DNA of 64,000 bases from Omphiscola glabra (Eukaryota > Mollusca > Gastropoda > Lymnaeidae), in the NCBI GenBank assembly GCA_964017045.1, contig OZ024794.1:32220315-32284314 (forward strand), given 5' to 3'. Numbering within the stretch: position 1 is the first letter of the stretch; each line of letters opens with the position of its first letter. Positions 24,271-36,897 of the stretch are shown piece by piece. A program made the position numbers and the translations under genes. The notes under the pieces are model-generated. The model worked only from the letters and a program-made list of their open reading frames with translations, was not told the origin of the DNA and did not search any database.

Positions 24271-25130
24271 TGTGACATGTTTCATGATGGCCCCTGTTAT
24301 CTTACCGTGACATGTTTCATGATGGCCCCCGTTATCTTACCGTGACATGTCTCATGATGGCCCCTGTTATCTTACCGTGACATGTCTCATGATGGCCCCT
24401 GTTATCTTACCGTGACATGTCTCATGATGGCCCCTGTTATCTTACCGTGACATGTCTCATGATGGCCCCTGTTATCTTACCGTGACATGTTTCATGATGG
24501 CCCCTGTTATCTTACTGTGACATGTCTCATGATGACCCCTGTTATCTTACCGTGACATGTCTCATGATGGCCCCTGTTATCTTACCGTGACATGTTTCAT
24601 GATGGCCCCTGTTATCTTACTGTGACATGTCTCATGATGGCCCCTGTTATCTTACCGTGACATGTCTCATGATGGCCCCTGTTATCTTACTGTGACATGT
24701 CTCATGATGGCCCCTGTTATCTTACTGTGACATGTCTCATGATGGCCCCGGTTATCTTACTGTGACATGTCTCATGATGGCCCCTGTTATCTTACCGTGA
24801 CATGTCTCATGATGGCCCCTGTTATCTTACTGTGACATGTCTCATGATGGCCCCGGTCATCTTACTGTGACATGTCTCATGATGGCCCCCGTTATCTTAC
24901 TGTGACATGTCTCATGATGGCCCCCGTTATCTTACTGTGACATGTCTCATGATGGCCCCGGTTATCTTACTGTGAAATATGCCTCCTGATGGCCCCCGTA
25001 TTTTACGCAGACATGTCTCATGATGGCCCTCGTATACTGTGAGATGTCTTTATTGTCCTCCATATCTTACTGAGGCATGACTGGTGACGACCCCCATATC
25101 TTACTATGACATGTCTCATGATGTCCTTCA
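24271..25130. repeat. Minisatellite, 35-bp unit, about 20 copies plus a degenerate tail
   Basis: The unit is GTGACATGTCTCATGATGGC followed by CCCTGTTATCTTACC. Copies are near-identical from 24271 to about 24970, then diverge progressively to 25130. Variants (ttcatg/ctcatg, cct/ccg/ccc, acc/act) recur in mixed order, as expected from unequal exchange. Confidence 0.92.
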
Positions 25131-26029
25131 TCTTATCACCCTATGACCCTATTTTTCAAAGGGATTATTTTTATTTTTTTTTTTTTTTTTTGTTGCTGTT
25201 TCCTCTTTCCCATGGCCATGTAGATGAGTTCAAAGGTTAGTGATAACAATGAAAACAAACCCGATCTCACACATGAACTGATCAAAAGACACCACTGTTT
25301 GTGTAACTAACCAAAAAAAAAAACACCAAAAAACCAAACTGTTAACTTAAATTATTGATCTTCTTAATTGGGTTTCTTTTTCTTTTCTTTCTTTCCTTCT
25401 TTTTTTTAAAAAAAAATCAATACTTTGAAATGATTTCATTGATTAAAATCAACGTCAAAGTTGTTTGAGAAAATGTTATTTTAAATATGTCAATTTTACT
25501 GAAAATACTGAACTTAAAGCGACATTGTGGCCACGGGTGATGGCCCGGATGTGGCGTATACTACGCTGCATGGTGTAGAACTTATGTCTCGTACCCTGTT
25601 TCAAAAATCAAAACTTATGGAAGGGGGTCATCTACATATTTTTTATTTTTTTTTAAATTGCAAGTGTTTTTTTTTTTTTTTAATATTTCAAGACATGATG
25701 TATTTCATCCAGCTATGTATTTCATGAGGTGATTTTGTTTAGTGTCGAATTTTTTTTTGTGTGTGTTCTTTTGTGTACCGGTACCTCTGCACAACCATTA
25801 ACTCATGCAATAAATTAACATCCCAAAAATGAACGTTTGTGTTCGTTGTGTAGAGCTTTTGGATTTCACGTTTCGGGAAATCAACGGAACTCGAACCCTG
25901 CAGACGACCGACCTGCTGACGACCGGATCAGACCTTCAACGTCACTGAGTAAGAACCAGCCCGAGCGGCACTGTTGGGAACTTATCAGATCCCACAAATG
26001 TTTTACCAAAGTGGCACATCACCACTTAC

Positions 26030-26213
26030 CAGTGGCGTAGTTAGGGTTAATGCCACCCGGGGGAGGGGAGGGGATTGATAATTTGTCCGCCCTCTTCCAC
26101 GAAACAAAAAAACTCTGCGGTTGGGTGAAAATAACGCCCCTCCGTATAAAGAAAAAAAAAAGTGGCCGCCCGGGGCGGAGCGCCCCTTCCGTTACCCCCT
26201 TTCTACGCCACTG
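26030..26213. mobile_element. hAT-like MITE of the GGCGTAG family, 184 bp
   Basis: The ends are CAGTGGCGTAG (26030) and CTACGCCACTG (26213). The 8-bp flanks are ccacttac and ccacttaa (7 of 8). GC-rich interior, no ORF. Confidence 0.8.
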
Positions 26214-26352
26214 CCACTTAAGTGCCAGAAATGCTTACGTTTTAATTAACTAAAGAAACAAAAATTTCAAAACGATTTTTTTTTTACACCTGAATTTTTT
26301 TTTTTTTAAAAATCTCTTCCCACCTCTCCCTTGCCGAAACCCTCTCACGTAT

Positions 26353-26557
26353 AGCCTTGATTTCTATTAATGCTTTACAACTTAACGCAATCCAGCCTTG
26401 ATTATATAATGCTTTACAACTTAAACAACGCAATCCAGCCTTGATTATATAATGCTTAACAACTTAACGCAATCCAGCCTTGATTATATAATGCTTAACA
26501 ACTTAACGCAATCCAGCCTTGATTATATAATGCTTTACAACTTAACGCAATCCAGCC
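26353..26557. repeat. Minisatellite, about 39-43-bp unit, 5 copies
   Basis: The unit contains CCAGCCTTGATTATATAATG then CTTTACAACTTAACGCAAT. Copies differ by a small insertion (acttaaacaacgc versus acttaacgc). Confidence 0.85.
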
Positions 26558-26646
26558 GACTATTTTTCATCCAGTGTCGGGATTTGTATCTTTAAAAAAA
26601 AAAAAAAAATTAATTTAAAAAAATAGTTTTGGTTATGTGTGTGTAT

Positions 26647-26852
26647 CAGCGGCGTAGCTAGAGTGTTTGGCGCCCGGGGACAAGATTCGCGCCCGGGGAC
26701 AAGATTCATTTTAAATCGCCCCTTCTCTCTTTTTTCAACCCTCAAACCCATTATTTTCATCAATAAAACAATATCAAAGCACATTTTGGCGCCCCTAACT
26801 AGCTGGCACCCGGGTACATCTGTACCCCCTGCCCCCCTACGCTACGCCTCTG
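26647..26852. mobile_element. hAT-like MITE of the GGCGTAG family, 206 bp, perfect 8-bp TSD
   Basis: The ends are CAGCGGCGTAGCTAG and GCTACGCCTCTG. They are flanked on both sides by gtgtgtat (26639-26646 and 26853-26860). An internal 17-bp segment GCGCCCGGGGACAAGAT is tandemly duplicated. Confidence 0.85.
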
Positions 26853-27267
26853 GTGTGTATACCGTAAATATATTTTCCTTTTTTTTCCAATTAAATTCGG
26901 GAGGCCCACGATTTTATTTATAATTATATAAATCCCTGTTTACTATGATAGGGAAATAATTTTTTGTACATACTTTTTTTTTAAAGTGTGCCGGTATTCT
27001 ATGTAAACGATTATGTTTAACTATTTTTAATGTTAAAGATCAAAACCAACCTAATTTCAAATGGAGATAGTTACTGAACGCTTCGAACTTCAGAGTTCAA
27101 TGGGGTTGTCGAACAGACTCCCGAGCTCGAGTTGTTACCGAACTCCAACTGAAATTATTACGGAATCGAATCGGACATGAACTTCTAAAAAATAAAACGT
27201 TTCGATTCCAGTCTCCAGTGCTTATAAACCTATTGTCTAATCCTGGCCGCAAGGACACTTGTGTGAC

Positions 27268-27620
27268 ACTCTCGTGGTCACTGTGCGGTACTCTCGTGGT
27301 CACTGTACGGTACTCTCGTGGTCACTGTGCGGTACTCTCGTGGTCACTGTGCGCTACTCTCGTGGTCACTGTGCGACACTCTCGTGGTCACTGTGCGGTA
27401 CTCTCGTGGTCACTGTGCGGTACTCTCGTGGTCACTGTGCGGTACTCTCGTGGTCACTGTGCGGTACTCTCGTGGTCGCTGTGCGGTACTCTCGTGATCA
27501 CTGTGCGACACTCCCGTGGTCACTGTACGGTACTCTCGTGGTCACTGTGCGGTACTCTCGTGGTCACTGTGTGGTACTCTCGTGGTCACTGTGCGGTACT
27601 CTCGTGGTCACTGTCGATAC
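27268..27620. repeat. Minisatellite, 22-bp unit, about 16 copies
   Basis: The unit is ACTCTCGTGGTCACTGTGCG plus GT. Scattered variants include a few units with ACAC in place of GTAC. Overlapping apparent ORFs are artefacts of the repeat. Confidence 0.92.
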
Positions 27621-28088
27621 TCTCTCGGACACTGTGAGAAGGGAAGGGGGGAAACAAAACAGACATTGAATGTCAAATCGAAATTTTAACGACCAGAGTT
27701 GAGTTGATAGGTAAAAAAAATATTCACCGGACAGTTAGAAACTGCGGGCTGTGACACCATCTCATTGCTCATACAGCCCATATAAAAAATAAAAATATTA
27801 TAAAGTGCGTGTGGTGCGTGTGTGGGGGGGGGGGGGGAGAGAATTGAAGGGTTCGTGTTGCGACCTTGACCCACCACTTTGCCGTTCACTTTTTGGCCCA
27901 CCTGTCCTGTCAACCCTCATTTATTCAATAAGTCTTAAACATCCATCTGTCACCTCCTGCCCCTGGTCGCTCCCTCCTATCTCCCCTCCCCAGATTCACC
28001 ACGGAAACGCGCATGACGATCAACGCATGCCCCATGTCCTATATGTTTTTTTTGTTTTTGTTTAGCCCAAACCTTCCCGGAGTAGCAT

Positions 28089-28455
28089 GTTTGTGTAGCT
28101 GAACGTTTAGTTCCCCGTTTGTGTAGCTGGACGTTTAGTTCCCTGTTTGTGTAGCTGAACGTTTAGTTCCCTGTTTGTGTAGCTGAACGTTTAGTTCCCT
28201 GTTTGTTTAGCTGAACGTTTAGTTCCCTGTTTGTGTAGCTGAACGTTTAGTTCCCTGTTTGTGTAGCTGAACGTTTAGTTCCCTGTTTGTGCAGCTGAAC
28301 GTTCAGTTCCCTGTTTGTGTAGCTAGCTGAACGTTTAGTTCCCTATTTGTGTAGCTGAACGTTTAGTTCCCTGTTTGTGTAGCTGAACGTTTAGTTCCCT
28401 GTTTGTGTAGCTGAACGTTTAGTTCCATGTTTGTGTAGTTGAACGTTTAGTTCCC
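28089..28455. repeat. Minisatellite, 28-bp unit, 13 copies
   Basis: The unit is GTTTGTGTAGCTGAACGTTT followed by AGTTCCCT. One copy carries a 4-bp duplication (agctagct, about 28320). Confidence 0.92.
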
Positions 28456-29336
28456 ACACGGATATTACCAAGTAAACGTGTCAGCCTAGGCGACCCCCCA
28501 CAATGGTGAAGGGCGTCGACGGTTGTCATGTGATTGTTATTTTCAGGAAAGAAAAACGGAAAGATTGCATCCCCCCTCCCCCCCCCCTTTTTTTTTCTTT
28601 CTCTCTTTATATATATTTAAGCAAGTAGTATAACGAGAGCAAAGACGCATAATTAGTATTAACGTCCATATGTTGAATTGCTTTAATGACCTTCACATTA
28701 GGTTTAGGTACATTTTTCATGTTTTGAAAAAAAAAAAAGTTAGATTAACCATCTTCTTCTTCTATATGTTAAGGGCTCACGATCAATAAACTGATCATAC
28801 TGGCTCCTATGTACCATAACCTTTCTCTACGCGTTGCGACTACAGATTACCACCCCCTCCCCACCCCTCCCTATTGTTATTGCTCCCCCACTCCAGGTAT
28901 CGCACCTTCCATTCCATGGTTGAGACCTCCTGATCTACAAAACAATTTCAACGACAGCCCAGCTAACCCAAGAACTCTGCAAACGACAACCATAATACAC
29001 AACGCTCTGATCTATAAATAAATGATTATTCAAACCGTTCACGGTTGGGTGACCATGGCCCCGTCACGTGGTACTCAAACCACCCCCCCCCCCCCCCCCC
29101 CGTGTGAGCCGTGACGTGATGTGACAGCCTTCCGCTGAGTGTTGTCAGTTAATATATATATTTTGCTCTAGGCGCAGAGTTTACGCTGGGCCAGGTTGGA
29201 CGACGCTGAAATAATAGCCATAAAAATGTACGTTATAGTTAAAAACAAAAGATGGGAGCGACAACGCTTGAACCAGAGCCTGGGGGCGCTAATGGTTAAA
29301 CCGCGCACCCCTTAAATTTTAAAACGATTTTACTCA

Positions 29337-29580
29337 AGTTTAAAATCTTAGGCCTATTGTTCCACAGTTTAAAATCTTAGGCCTATTGTTCCACAGTTTA
29401 AAATCTTAGGCCTATTGTTCCACAGTTTAAAATCTTAGGCCTATTGTTCCACAGTTTAAAATCTTAAGCCTATTGTTCCACAGTTTAAAATCTTAGGCCT
29501 ATTGTTCCACAGTTTAAAATCTTAGGCCTATTGTTCCACAGTTTAAAATCTTAGGCCTATTGTTTCATAGTTTAAAAATC
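29337..29580. repeat. Minisatellite, 29-bp unit, about 8.5 copies
   Basis: The unit is CACAGTTTAAAATCTTAGGC followed by CTATTGTTC. It is highly uniform, with the last copy degenerate. Confidence 0.92.
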
Positions 29581-29867
29581 TCAGGCCTAATTTTTTCCAA
29601 AGTATATTCCCCTAAAATATTCCCCTAAAATATTCAAATGGTATTCAAATCATCACAGGCCTAATCATTAATTACGTTATGTAACCATGGGTTATATTAT
29701 AGATAAATATACTTTTAATGAAACTTGTGTTAAATAAAAACTATTTTAAGTTGCAGTCAAAATGATATTGATAATTTCCCGCACTATTCTTCATCTTATT
29801 AATAACTAAATGATGCCAACGTTGAAGTGTGTAATCATTTTAATGTTGACATTCGATACACGACACA

Positions 29868-30172
29868 TGTGCACGTTTATAGTGTTTTTGAGACACGCGT
29901 TTATAGTGTTTTTGAGACAGACGTTTATAGTGTTTTTTGAGACACACGTTTATAGTGTTTTTGAGACACACGCTTATAGTGTCTTTGCAACACACGTTTA
30001 TAGTGTATTTGCGACACACGTTTATAGTGTTTTTTTAGACACACGTTTAATGTGTTTTTGAGACACACGTTTATAGTGTCTTTGCAACACACGTTTATAG
30101 TGTTTTTGCGACACACGTTTATAGTGTTTTTTTAGACACACGTTTATAGTGTTTTTTAGACACACTTTTAAT
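29868..30172. repeat. Minisatellite, about 24-bp unit, 13 copies
   Basis: The unit is CACGTTTATAGTGTTTTTGA followed by GACA. Length varies by 1-2 bp at the T-run, and alternate units read TCTTTGCAACA. Confidence 0.9.
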
Positions 30173-30688
30173 TTTCCAACCAGTTGTTAATTTGTGCAAA
30201 AACATAATAATAATAGTAATAATGAAAAAAATAATAAAATGGCTATATTTCAAGTACCGGGTACATGGCAGTTCGATTAGTCGCCAAAAAAAATAAAAAA
30301 ATAAATAAACGAACACAAGGGCGCACCACACACCACACACCGTGTTGTTGTCTAATTACTTGTTTGTTATCAGAGCATAAGAACTAACCGTGTCTATACA
30401 GGTAAACAGGCTGTATTTCCTCCATGTCAAGTTAACAGGGAAGTAGGTCACTTCAAAATATTTTGTTTAAAATTGAAATGTTGCGACACATCGTTGGTAG
30501 CTTCGGAGAATACACAACAAAATAAAGGGAGTTGTGGGGGGGGGGGGGGGTGTAGCTATTAAATATTTGAATATCGAGTGAGAACATGAAAGCTCTTCTA
30601 ATCGCGTACATGCCATAAATCAACAGGATACATCTGTATTAAATATATAGCCATTGTCACCTCTCAACTTTTATAGCAACGCCTACCT

Positions 30689-30895
30689 CAGTGGTTCCCA
30701 AACTTGTGCTCTACAAAGGGCTCCGCGTGCCCTTACGACTTAACAGTTAACAGCGGCTCCGCGGGCCCTCCAGAAGATTTAAAAAAAAAAAAGTAAAAAA
30801 TGAATGAAACTTGTAGGACATAGTCCTAAAGGGATCCATAATAGAAATTGATTCTTTAAAGGGCTCTTTGAGTCAAAAAAAGCTGGGAACCACTG
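30689..30895. mobile_element. hAT-like MITE, 207 bp
   Basis: The ends CAGTGGTTCCCAAAC and GCTGGGAACCACTG form inverted repeats. The interior repeats GGCTCCGCG twice. The flanking 8-mers do not match well, so the target duplication has decayed or the ends are slightly off. Confidence 0.65.
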
Positions 30896-31623
30896 AGTAA
30901 TCTGGTTTGTTCCGACGTGTTTTTATGAATGGTTTGCTTTAAGTCGTGTGTTGTGGCTGGTCGACCGTCGATGTGGAACTGCGTCTTTAAGAATGTGCGT
31001 CTGTGACGATGGGGTGTACGGTCTTAGGTCGGCTCTTTTGAGGTCAGGTGGGAAAATAATTTGGGAACTCTATTCACTACTTTTTCTTTTCATTATTTGA
31101 AAGGTGCGTTTTTTGTATCTCCTTAAAGTGGTAGAGCTGTGGTCTTTGGTGCTGGTGGCAATGGCGATGTGTGAGTGGATCACGTGGTATCTCAGTTTAA
31201 CTCGAACAAAAGACACAGAATAATGAATATGTTGCTCCTACGCGTTATCCTTCCGGACTCAATCATTTCATTCTCAAAGTCGTCATACACTCTTGACCCT
31301 CCCTGAATCGCCGTCTTTCTCCGTGTGTCTCTCACACTTTCGTTCCCTGTCTGTCTGTCTGCCTCTCCCTCGATAAACGGGAAGACTTCTTGATATGCAT
31401 GTACCAGAAAAACACCTGGAAAAAAATATAGTTGAACTTTTGAAATCTGGTTGGGGAGTACCCTTAGAGAATGAAACCATTACCGTCATCAATAACCCAT
31501 CATTTATAAGTTGACAAATGTATTTACACAAAAATCTCCATAGGCGGATCAAGTATCCCTTGTGATAGAGGAAAGAGAAACCGGCTACGGGTCCAATTTC
31601 TCATGATCGTATCGTTTAATGAG

Positions 31624-31918
31624 ATAGTAGAACAAGGTACGTTGAAGCTTGAATCAAAAGACAGGAAAATACGATGTGAACATTTCGGCTTAGAGCCTTC
31701 TTCAGCAAAAAGGACAAATGAAAATGCGACAAGAAGCAGAGCACAGTAACAAAATGTAGAGATCTCCAAAGTTTTTCGTTTTTTTTTTTCTTTTGTTTTT
31801 TTTGTTGTTGTTGCTTGTGCTCTGTTTCTTGTCGTATGTTCATTTGTCCTGAAGGCCGAAACGTTCACATCTTATTGTCCTGTCTTTTGTCACAAGCTGC
31901 CACACACCTTGTTCTACT
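31624..31918. repeat. Imperfect inverted repeat with about 100-130-bp arms (Penelope-type termini)
   Basis: The left arm (31624-31755) contains AGTAGAACAAGGTACGTTGA, AAAGACAGGAAAATACGATG, TGAACATTTCGGCTTAGAGC and AAGCAGAGCAC. The right arm (31816-31918) is its reverse complement with about 10-15% divergence and a gap around GCTTAGAGCCTTCTTCAG. The spacer is a T-rich 60 bp. The pieces match the terminal fragment at 21.66 kb. Confidence 0.7.
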
Positions 31919-32029
31919 GTGTAACTGACACAAATTGAACGCAGGCCTTCACCTGTCATACTATCGTTGATTCAGCCTTTAATATCTGTTTTAAAATTTG
32001 AAACTATGATTATTTCAATTCAAACCATG

Positions 32030-32325
32030 ATTGCATTACATTGGGGCTCCACATCACGCTTTTTGTTCTTATTTACCACGATTGCATTACATTGAGGCTA
32101 CTCACCACACTCTTTGTTCTTATTTACCACGATTGCATTACATTGAGGCTACTCACCACACTCTTTGTTCTCATTTACCACGATTGCATTACATTGGGGC
32201 TACTCACCACACTCTTTGTTCTCATTTACCACGATTGCATTACATTGAGGCTACTCACCACACTCTTTGTTCTCATTTACCACGATTGCATTACATTGGG
32301 GCTACTCACCACATTCTTTGTTGAT
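32030..32325. repeat. Minisatellite, 51-bp unit, 6 copies
   Basis: The unit starts GATTGCATTACATTGAGGCT and continues through ACTCACCACACTCTTTGTTC. The period is 51 bp (for example 32081 and 32132). 51 is a multiple of three, so two frames stay open; not a gene. Confidence 0.9.
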
Positions 32326-32934
32326 ATTTTTTAAATCCATGTTGTTTAAAGATGGTTATTACAGCTTCTATTGCCATCCGCGGTGGGGCATTCAACCCAC
32401 GGGCTACATTTTTCTTAACCAAATTTGTAAGGATTTTTAACAGTTATAAGAATGACATAAAATTAAAACAAATAAAGTTATTTTTGATACATGGAAAGCG
32501 TAATGCTTTAAACATTAATAAGCATAGACGCAGATGGGATGAGTTTGAGGGGGGGGAGAGGTGGGCGCAGTGGCACCAAAATCATGTGCATCTCGATGAC
32601 TTGATCCGGCCGTGTAGGCAAGTTACCTAATGTTGTCATTTAACATCATGAACGTTTCTATCCCCCCCCCCCCCACGCCAACACGCCCCAAGACACACAC
32701 CCCTTTTCAATACCACTCAGCGCCCCCCTCCCCCGGTCACAGTCAACACATGATGAGCTCACCCTGCAAAAACGGTGTATTTTAATGAGGCAACAGCAGT
32801 TCTATAATGAAAGGTTTGCCCGTTACATTTTTGTCTGACGACTCACCAGGTCGTCCTACTCCTAACAACGTCGATGTGTCCCCCACTCCGCGCCCCTATC
32901 TCTCTATACTCTCTATCTTCACCACCTTGTGCAG

Positions 32935-33062
32935 TCAGCGGAACGTCCCGCATGCTGGGGCATCATGCCGTGGGCGCGATGAATGACCTACTGGGTGCTG
33001 ACAGGGAGTATGTCATCATGCCTGCCTTCCCCCGAATGAATTCATCACTTGACCACTTCTGA
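32935..33062 (+). CDS. Candidate terminal exon of an unidentified gene
   Basis: A long pyrimidine tract (32881-32930) ends in TTGTGCAG. It is followed by an open frame of 42 codons read as (N)TC AGC..., ending in DHF-TGA at 33060-33062. The protein includes SRMLGHHAVGAMNDLLGA and YVIMPAFPRMNSSLDHF, with GC content well above its surroundings. I do not recognise the family, and no upstream partner exon could be found, so this may be the last exon of a gene with distant exons or a chance frame. Confidence 0.3.
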
Positions 33063-33221
33063 CGAAGAGCAATGCAAATATTTTGTCGACCGCCTCCAAC
33101 TCAGTTGAGCCAACGTTGTGGGGGCGGAGTGGGGGGGGGGGGCGGATAATTGTATCACATGCAGAGTTCAGTCCCTTATCTTAAAATTAGTAGGCGACGG
33201 AGTGAATGATGCACACATTTG

Positions 33222-33297
33222 GTGTGCGACGTTAGTGCCATGGAGTGGTGTGCACGGTTAGTGCCATGGAGTGGTGTGCACCGTTAGTGTCATGGAG
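33222..33297. repeat. Short tandem repeat, about 26-bp unit, 3 copies
   Basis: The core GTTAGTGCCATGGAGTGGTG recurs three times, with the last copy diverged (gtcatggagg). Confidence 0.8.
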
Positions 33298-33807
33298 GCA
33301 GCTGTAAAGGGTTATATCTTTCAACTCGACGATGGAAGACTTCGTACGACATCAAGAAGAGAAGGTTTTGCTACACATCCCCCACCCCCCACTTTTCTTT
33401 TCCCTCAACCAACAAAAAAAAACACCCAAAAATAACAACAGCCCGAGGTCAAGTTGAGATATGGAAAGCTTTACCCCCAACCACTGTGGCCTCTGACCCA
33501 TCCGACTCACTGTAACGCTGCACCCGGGGTTTAGCAAAGAAGTGTTCAGCTCAGCGCCGTCTTAATGCATGGGCACGGGTGGACAAGTTGCACAGGGCCT
33601 CGAGCTTTTAGTGGCCTAGGTCCATGAAGTCCCTATTGTTAATGAATATTGCAAAGACTTTTGGCCACTTATTTCCTTCAAAAGTGCAGTGAGGAGCTCG
33701 TTTCGCAGTATATTGTGAACTAGCTTTCTTGATATCAGATCGATTCGATTTTTTTATTTCAAAAATCCTTCACTTTTGTGTGTTTAGAGCAAACTAATCA
33801 GCTAATT

Positions 33808-34092
33808 GACCCACTTCCCGTCAACCTATCGAGCTGAAACTCGGCACATAGACTCGCTGCCGATGGCAACACGTTCTTTCATATTTTCAGCCAACCTCCC
33901 TCCCCCAGAAAAATAATAATAATAATAATAATAATAATAATCGGGTTTTCGTGTTTTTCAATGGGAAATGAGATTATTATTTTTTTTTTTAAAATATCAG
34001 AAGCGAGTTTGGTGCGTAACATTCTTTTTCTTACTGAAATAGTTGGTGAAACAAATCTGCGGTGTAAGAGCGGGGGGGGGGGGGGGGGGGAC
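33808..34092 (+). repeat. Dispersed repeat family R1, copy A
   Basis: Begins ACCCACTTCCCGTCAACCTA and TCGAGCTGAAACTCGGCACA, with later blocks GCGAGTTTGGTGCGTAAC and AATCTGCGGTGTAAGAGCGG. The same blocks in the same order occur at 41.03 and (rear part) 41.57 kb, and in reverse at 50.13 kb. An AAT microsatellite (33913-33940) interrupts this copy. No coding potential or terminal repeats seen; class unknown. Confidence 0.75.
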
Positions 34093-35032
34093 AATAGATT
34101 CAATATAAACAAAACATGAAATAATAAAAAGTGTATTTATTGGAATTCTACCAAAAAAAATAATAATTTTTTAAAAAATAAAAAAATAAAAAAAACACAA
34201 TTTTGCATTTAAGAATTGTTTAATAAAAAAAAAATTCTAGTTTTAGAAAAAACAAAATGTCTTCTTTTAAATCGGAGGGATTTTTAAATTAATTTTTTTT
34301 GTTGTTGTTTGTTTTTGGGGGTCGGATGGGGTTTGTGTTTAATGGATGAAAGCGTTTTACAAAAAAAAAAGAAAAGCGCCATGTATCCTTTAATCTTGTG
34401 ATTTCATTTAAATAAGATTATAGTTTATAGTAATTTGAAAGTCCAAATAAACTTTTCAATGTACTCATTATTAAGAAGTTTATACTGCTTCCATTTACAT
34501 CAGATACATCACATATTAATATATATCCGGTCCCTTTTGTAAATAAATCCTGCCTTCTTATCATAATTATGCCTTGATATTCAATATATATATATATATA
34601 TATTTAAAAAGACCAGTTTTAAGTAGCTATAGAAGATACACAGACGTCTTCTATAAAACAGTATTTGTTCTCTCGTTTCTTTTTCTATTCGTCAAAACTA
34701 TTACCAATATGTAAAAATTTTTTTTAAAAAAAACGTATTTATATGACACTATAAAAACAACCGTGTTAAGACACACTTACATCTACAAACTTCTGTTTTG
34801 TTTCTTTATTGATGCAAAGCAGAAGTCAGGTATTCGCCAAAATGCATTCCTTCATTTTTTAAATTCCTTTCATTTTGACTTGCAACCCCCCCCCCCCCAC
34901 CCCTTCCCGATTAAAGGGAAGCTGGCACCTTTGTATCTATACAAAGACACCTATAGATGTTAGTGATTTAATGATTTTAGTCAATAACAACAATATTATT
35001 TCCCTTTCATTTTATGAATGAGATAGACAATA

Positions 35033-35232
35033 NNNNNNNNNNNNNNNNNNNNNNNNNNNNNNNNNNNNNNNNNNNNNNNNNNNNNNNNNNNNNNNNNNNN
35101 NNNNNNNNNNNNNNNNNNNNNNNNNNNNNNNNNNNNNNNNNNNNNNNNNNNNNNNNNNNNNNNNNNNNNNNNNNNNNNNNNNNNNNNNNNNNNNNNNNNN
35201 NNNNNNNNNNNNNNNNNNNNNNNNNNNNNNNN
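35033..35232. other. Assembly gap, 200 N
   Basis: A run of exactly 200 N, a placeholder rather than a measured length. Confidence 0.99.
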
Positions 35233-35404
35233 CACGGAACTCACAAGCCCCAGCTACTCGCCTCATAGAGGTGTATACGACTTTTTTTCCCCTGGCACCG
35301 TTGATCACAATCGGACGATGGTGTTAGACTTCGCAGCGCGAAATCACAAACCCTGGGGTTTCTTTTTCTTTAGGAGGATAAGCTGGTTCCCTAGACAGTA
35401 AATC

Positions 35405-35630
35405 ACCTCTCTACGAGAGCCTGGATAACCCAAGGGAAAATCATGCGAGGATGATACAGCTTGGCACCATGAGCGTCGCTTAGGTTGCCGGAAACGTTCA
35501 TTGTCTCGATGACATACCACCTACGGGACTTCATCTCCGGGTTTGAAGTCAGAGTTTTCCTCATATTAAATGAGTTGCCATCGAAGATTAACGAGTAACA
35601 CCCACCCGGGTGCTTGGGGGGATTGAATAA
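35405..35630 (-). mobile_element. SINE-like dispersed repeat S1, copy 1
   Basis: On the minus strand this reads TTACTCGTTAATCTTCGATG, GCAACTCATTTAATATGAGG, then AACCCGGAGATGAAGTCCCG and TTTCCGGCAACC. The same ordered blocks occur at 61.90-62.17 kb and 63.66-64.0 kb on the plus strand. A minus-strand ORF (35403-35654) across it is explained by the repeat. Confidence 0.65.
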
Positions 35631-36897
35631 CTGACATTTAAAAGTATATGTCATGCAATATGTTTATATGTATACGTTGTGATAAAATTTAAATATTATG
35701 TTTAGAATACTTGGAGATCTTCACGTGTGCGCACGTCTAGCCGAGTTGCGGCGCCTTAAATTTACCATTTTCAAATTCAAATTGTCGTATCTAGATTTTC
35801 TTGTTTAATGCAGGCCTGTTTACCCTCACATTCATAAAATCGTCTCTAAATAGTACAATACGCTATCTCATAGTAAATAAATATACAGTATATATAATGA
35901 ATACAATAACTACTCGCATTGCATTGCCTAGTGGGATCGATTTAAGCTGGCGTCAAAATATAGTTAGCTTCTAAAAGTAGATGACCGATGTTTATATCGC
36001 AATCTGCGGTCACTTTGTCTTGCAGACGTGTATTTGCTATAGATATTAATTTATATTGAGTGGAAGTACATATCATATTATCACAGTCTATCAATTTAAA
36101 AAAATAAAGTTACTGTTGAAATTAACTCTAAGTGAGTTCAACACAAAACAAAATTTATATAAATAGAATTAATAAACAAATGATAACATCATTTAAACAC
36201 TGTCTTAGTAAGTAACTTGAGGCTGCTGTTCTAAAAGAAAAGCTGGTTTTAAAATATAATAAGATAAGAATCAATATACATTAAGCCTATTCCCGCAAAG
36301 GGGGGGGGCATTAAAAATCGTATTCGCCGCGGTTGGAACTATCAACCTTTCGGCAATTTAAGGTGTGCGGAGAACAGAAAAACTTAGAGAACATAGTGCT
36401 ACTAATACGTGAGAAAGCTATAGATTTGCTGTGGTATTCTCTGACGCTGGATGAGTCTACTGATCTCTCGAGTACGTCACAACGTCTCGTGTTTATTTGT
36501 GGTATCAATTTGGACTTTCAGATAACGGAAGAGTTGGCATCCGTTTGCAGCATGCATGGAACAACAGGAAAAGACATTTTCATGGAAGAGCGAATCTTTT
36601 TGCACCCTATAATCTTCAGTGGAATCAACTTCGAGGTGTTACAGTTGATGGAGGAAAAACATGGCTGGAGAGAGGAAAGGTCTGGCATGGACAGATAAGG
36701 ACTCAGTTGGAAGCTTTGAAATTCCAGGCGCTCTGTTCATACATTACATCATACAACAGCAAGCGATCTGTGGGAAAGACTTAGATGTTTCTTGTGTACT
36801 GAAACCAGTCGTTTCTGCTGTGAACTTCATTCGGGGATATGCACTCAATCCCCTTCAGTTGCAGGCTTTACTTGAAGAAATTGATTCTGAATTCTGT

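Noticed and set aside
24271..25130. Regular repeats resembling a CRISPR array
   Set aside because: Units are directly adjacent with no variable spacers, in a eukaryotic genome; this is a minisatellite.
31684..31712. Hammerhead-ribozyme-like core (CTGAAGA..GCC GAAA on the minus strand)
   Set aside because: An extra A lies between the CUGANGA box and the GGC stem, position 15 is followed by U, and no closing stem I or III could be found; treated as a retroelement motif only.
35403..35654. Minus-strand 83-codon ORF with possible splice sites
   Set aside because: The segment is homologous to the dispersed S1 repeat at 61.9 and 63.7 kb, whose copies have stops in this frame.
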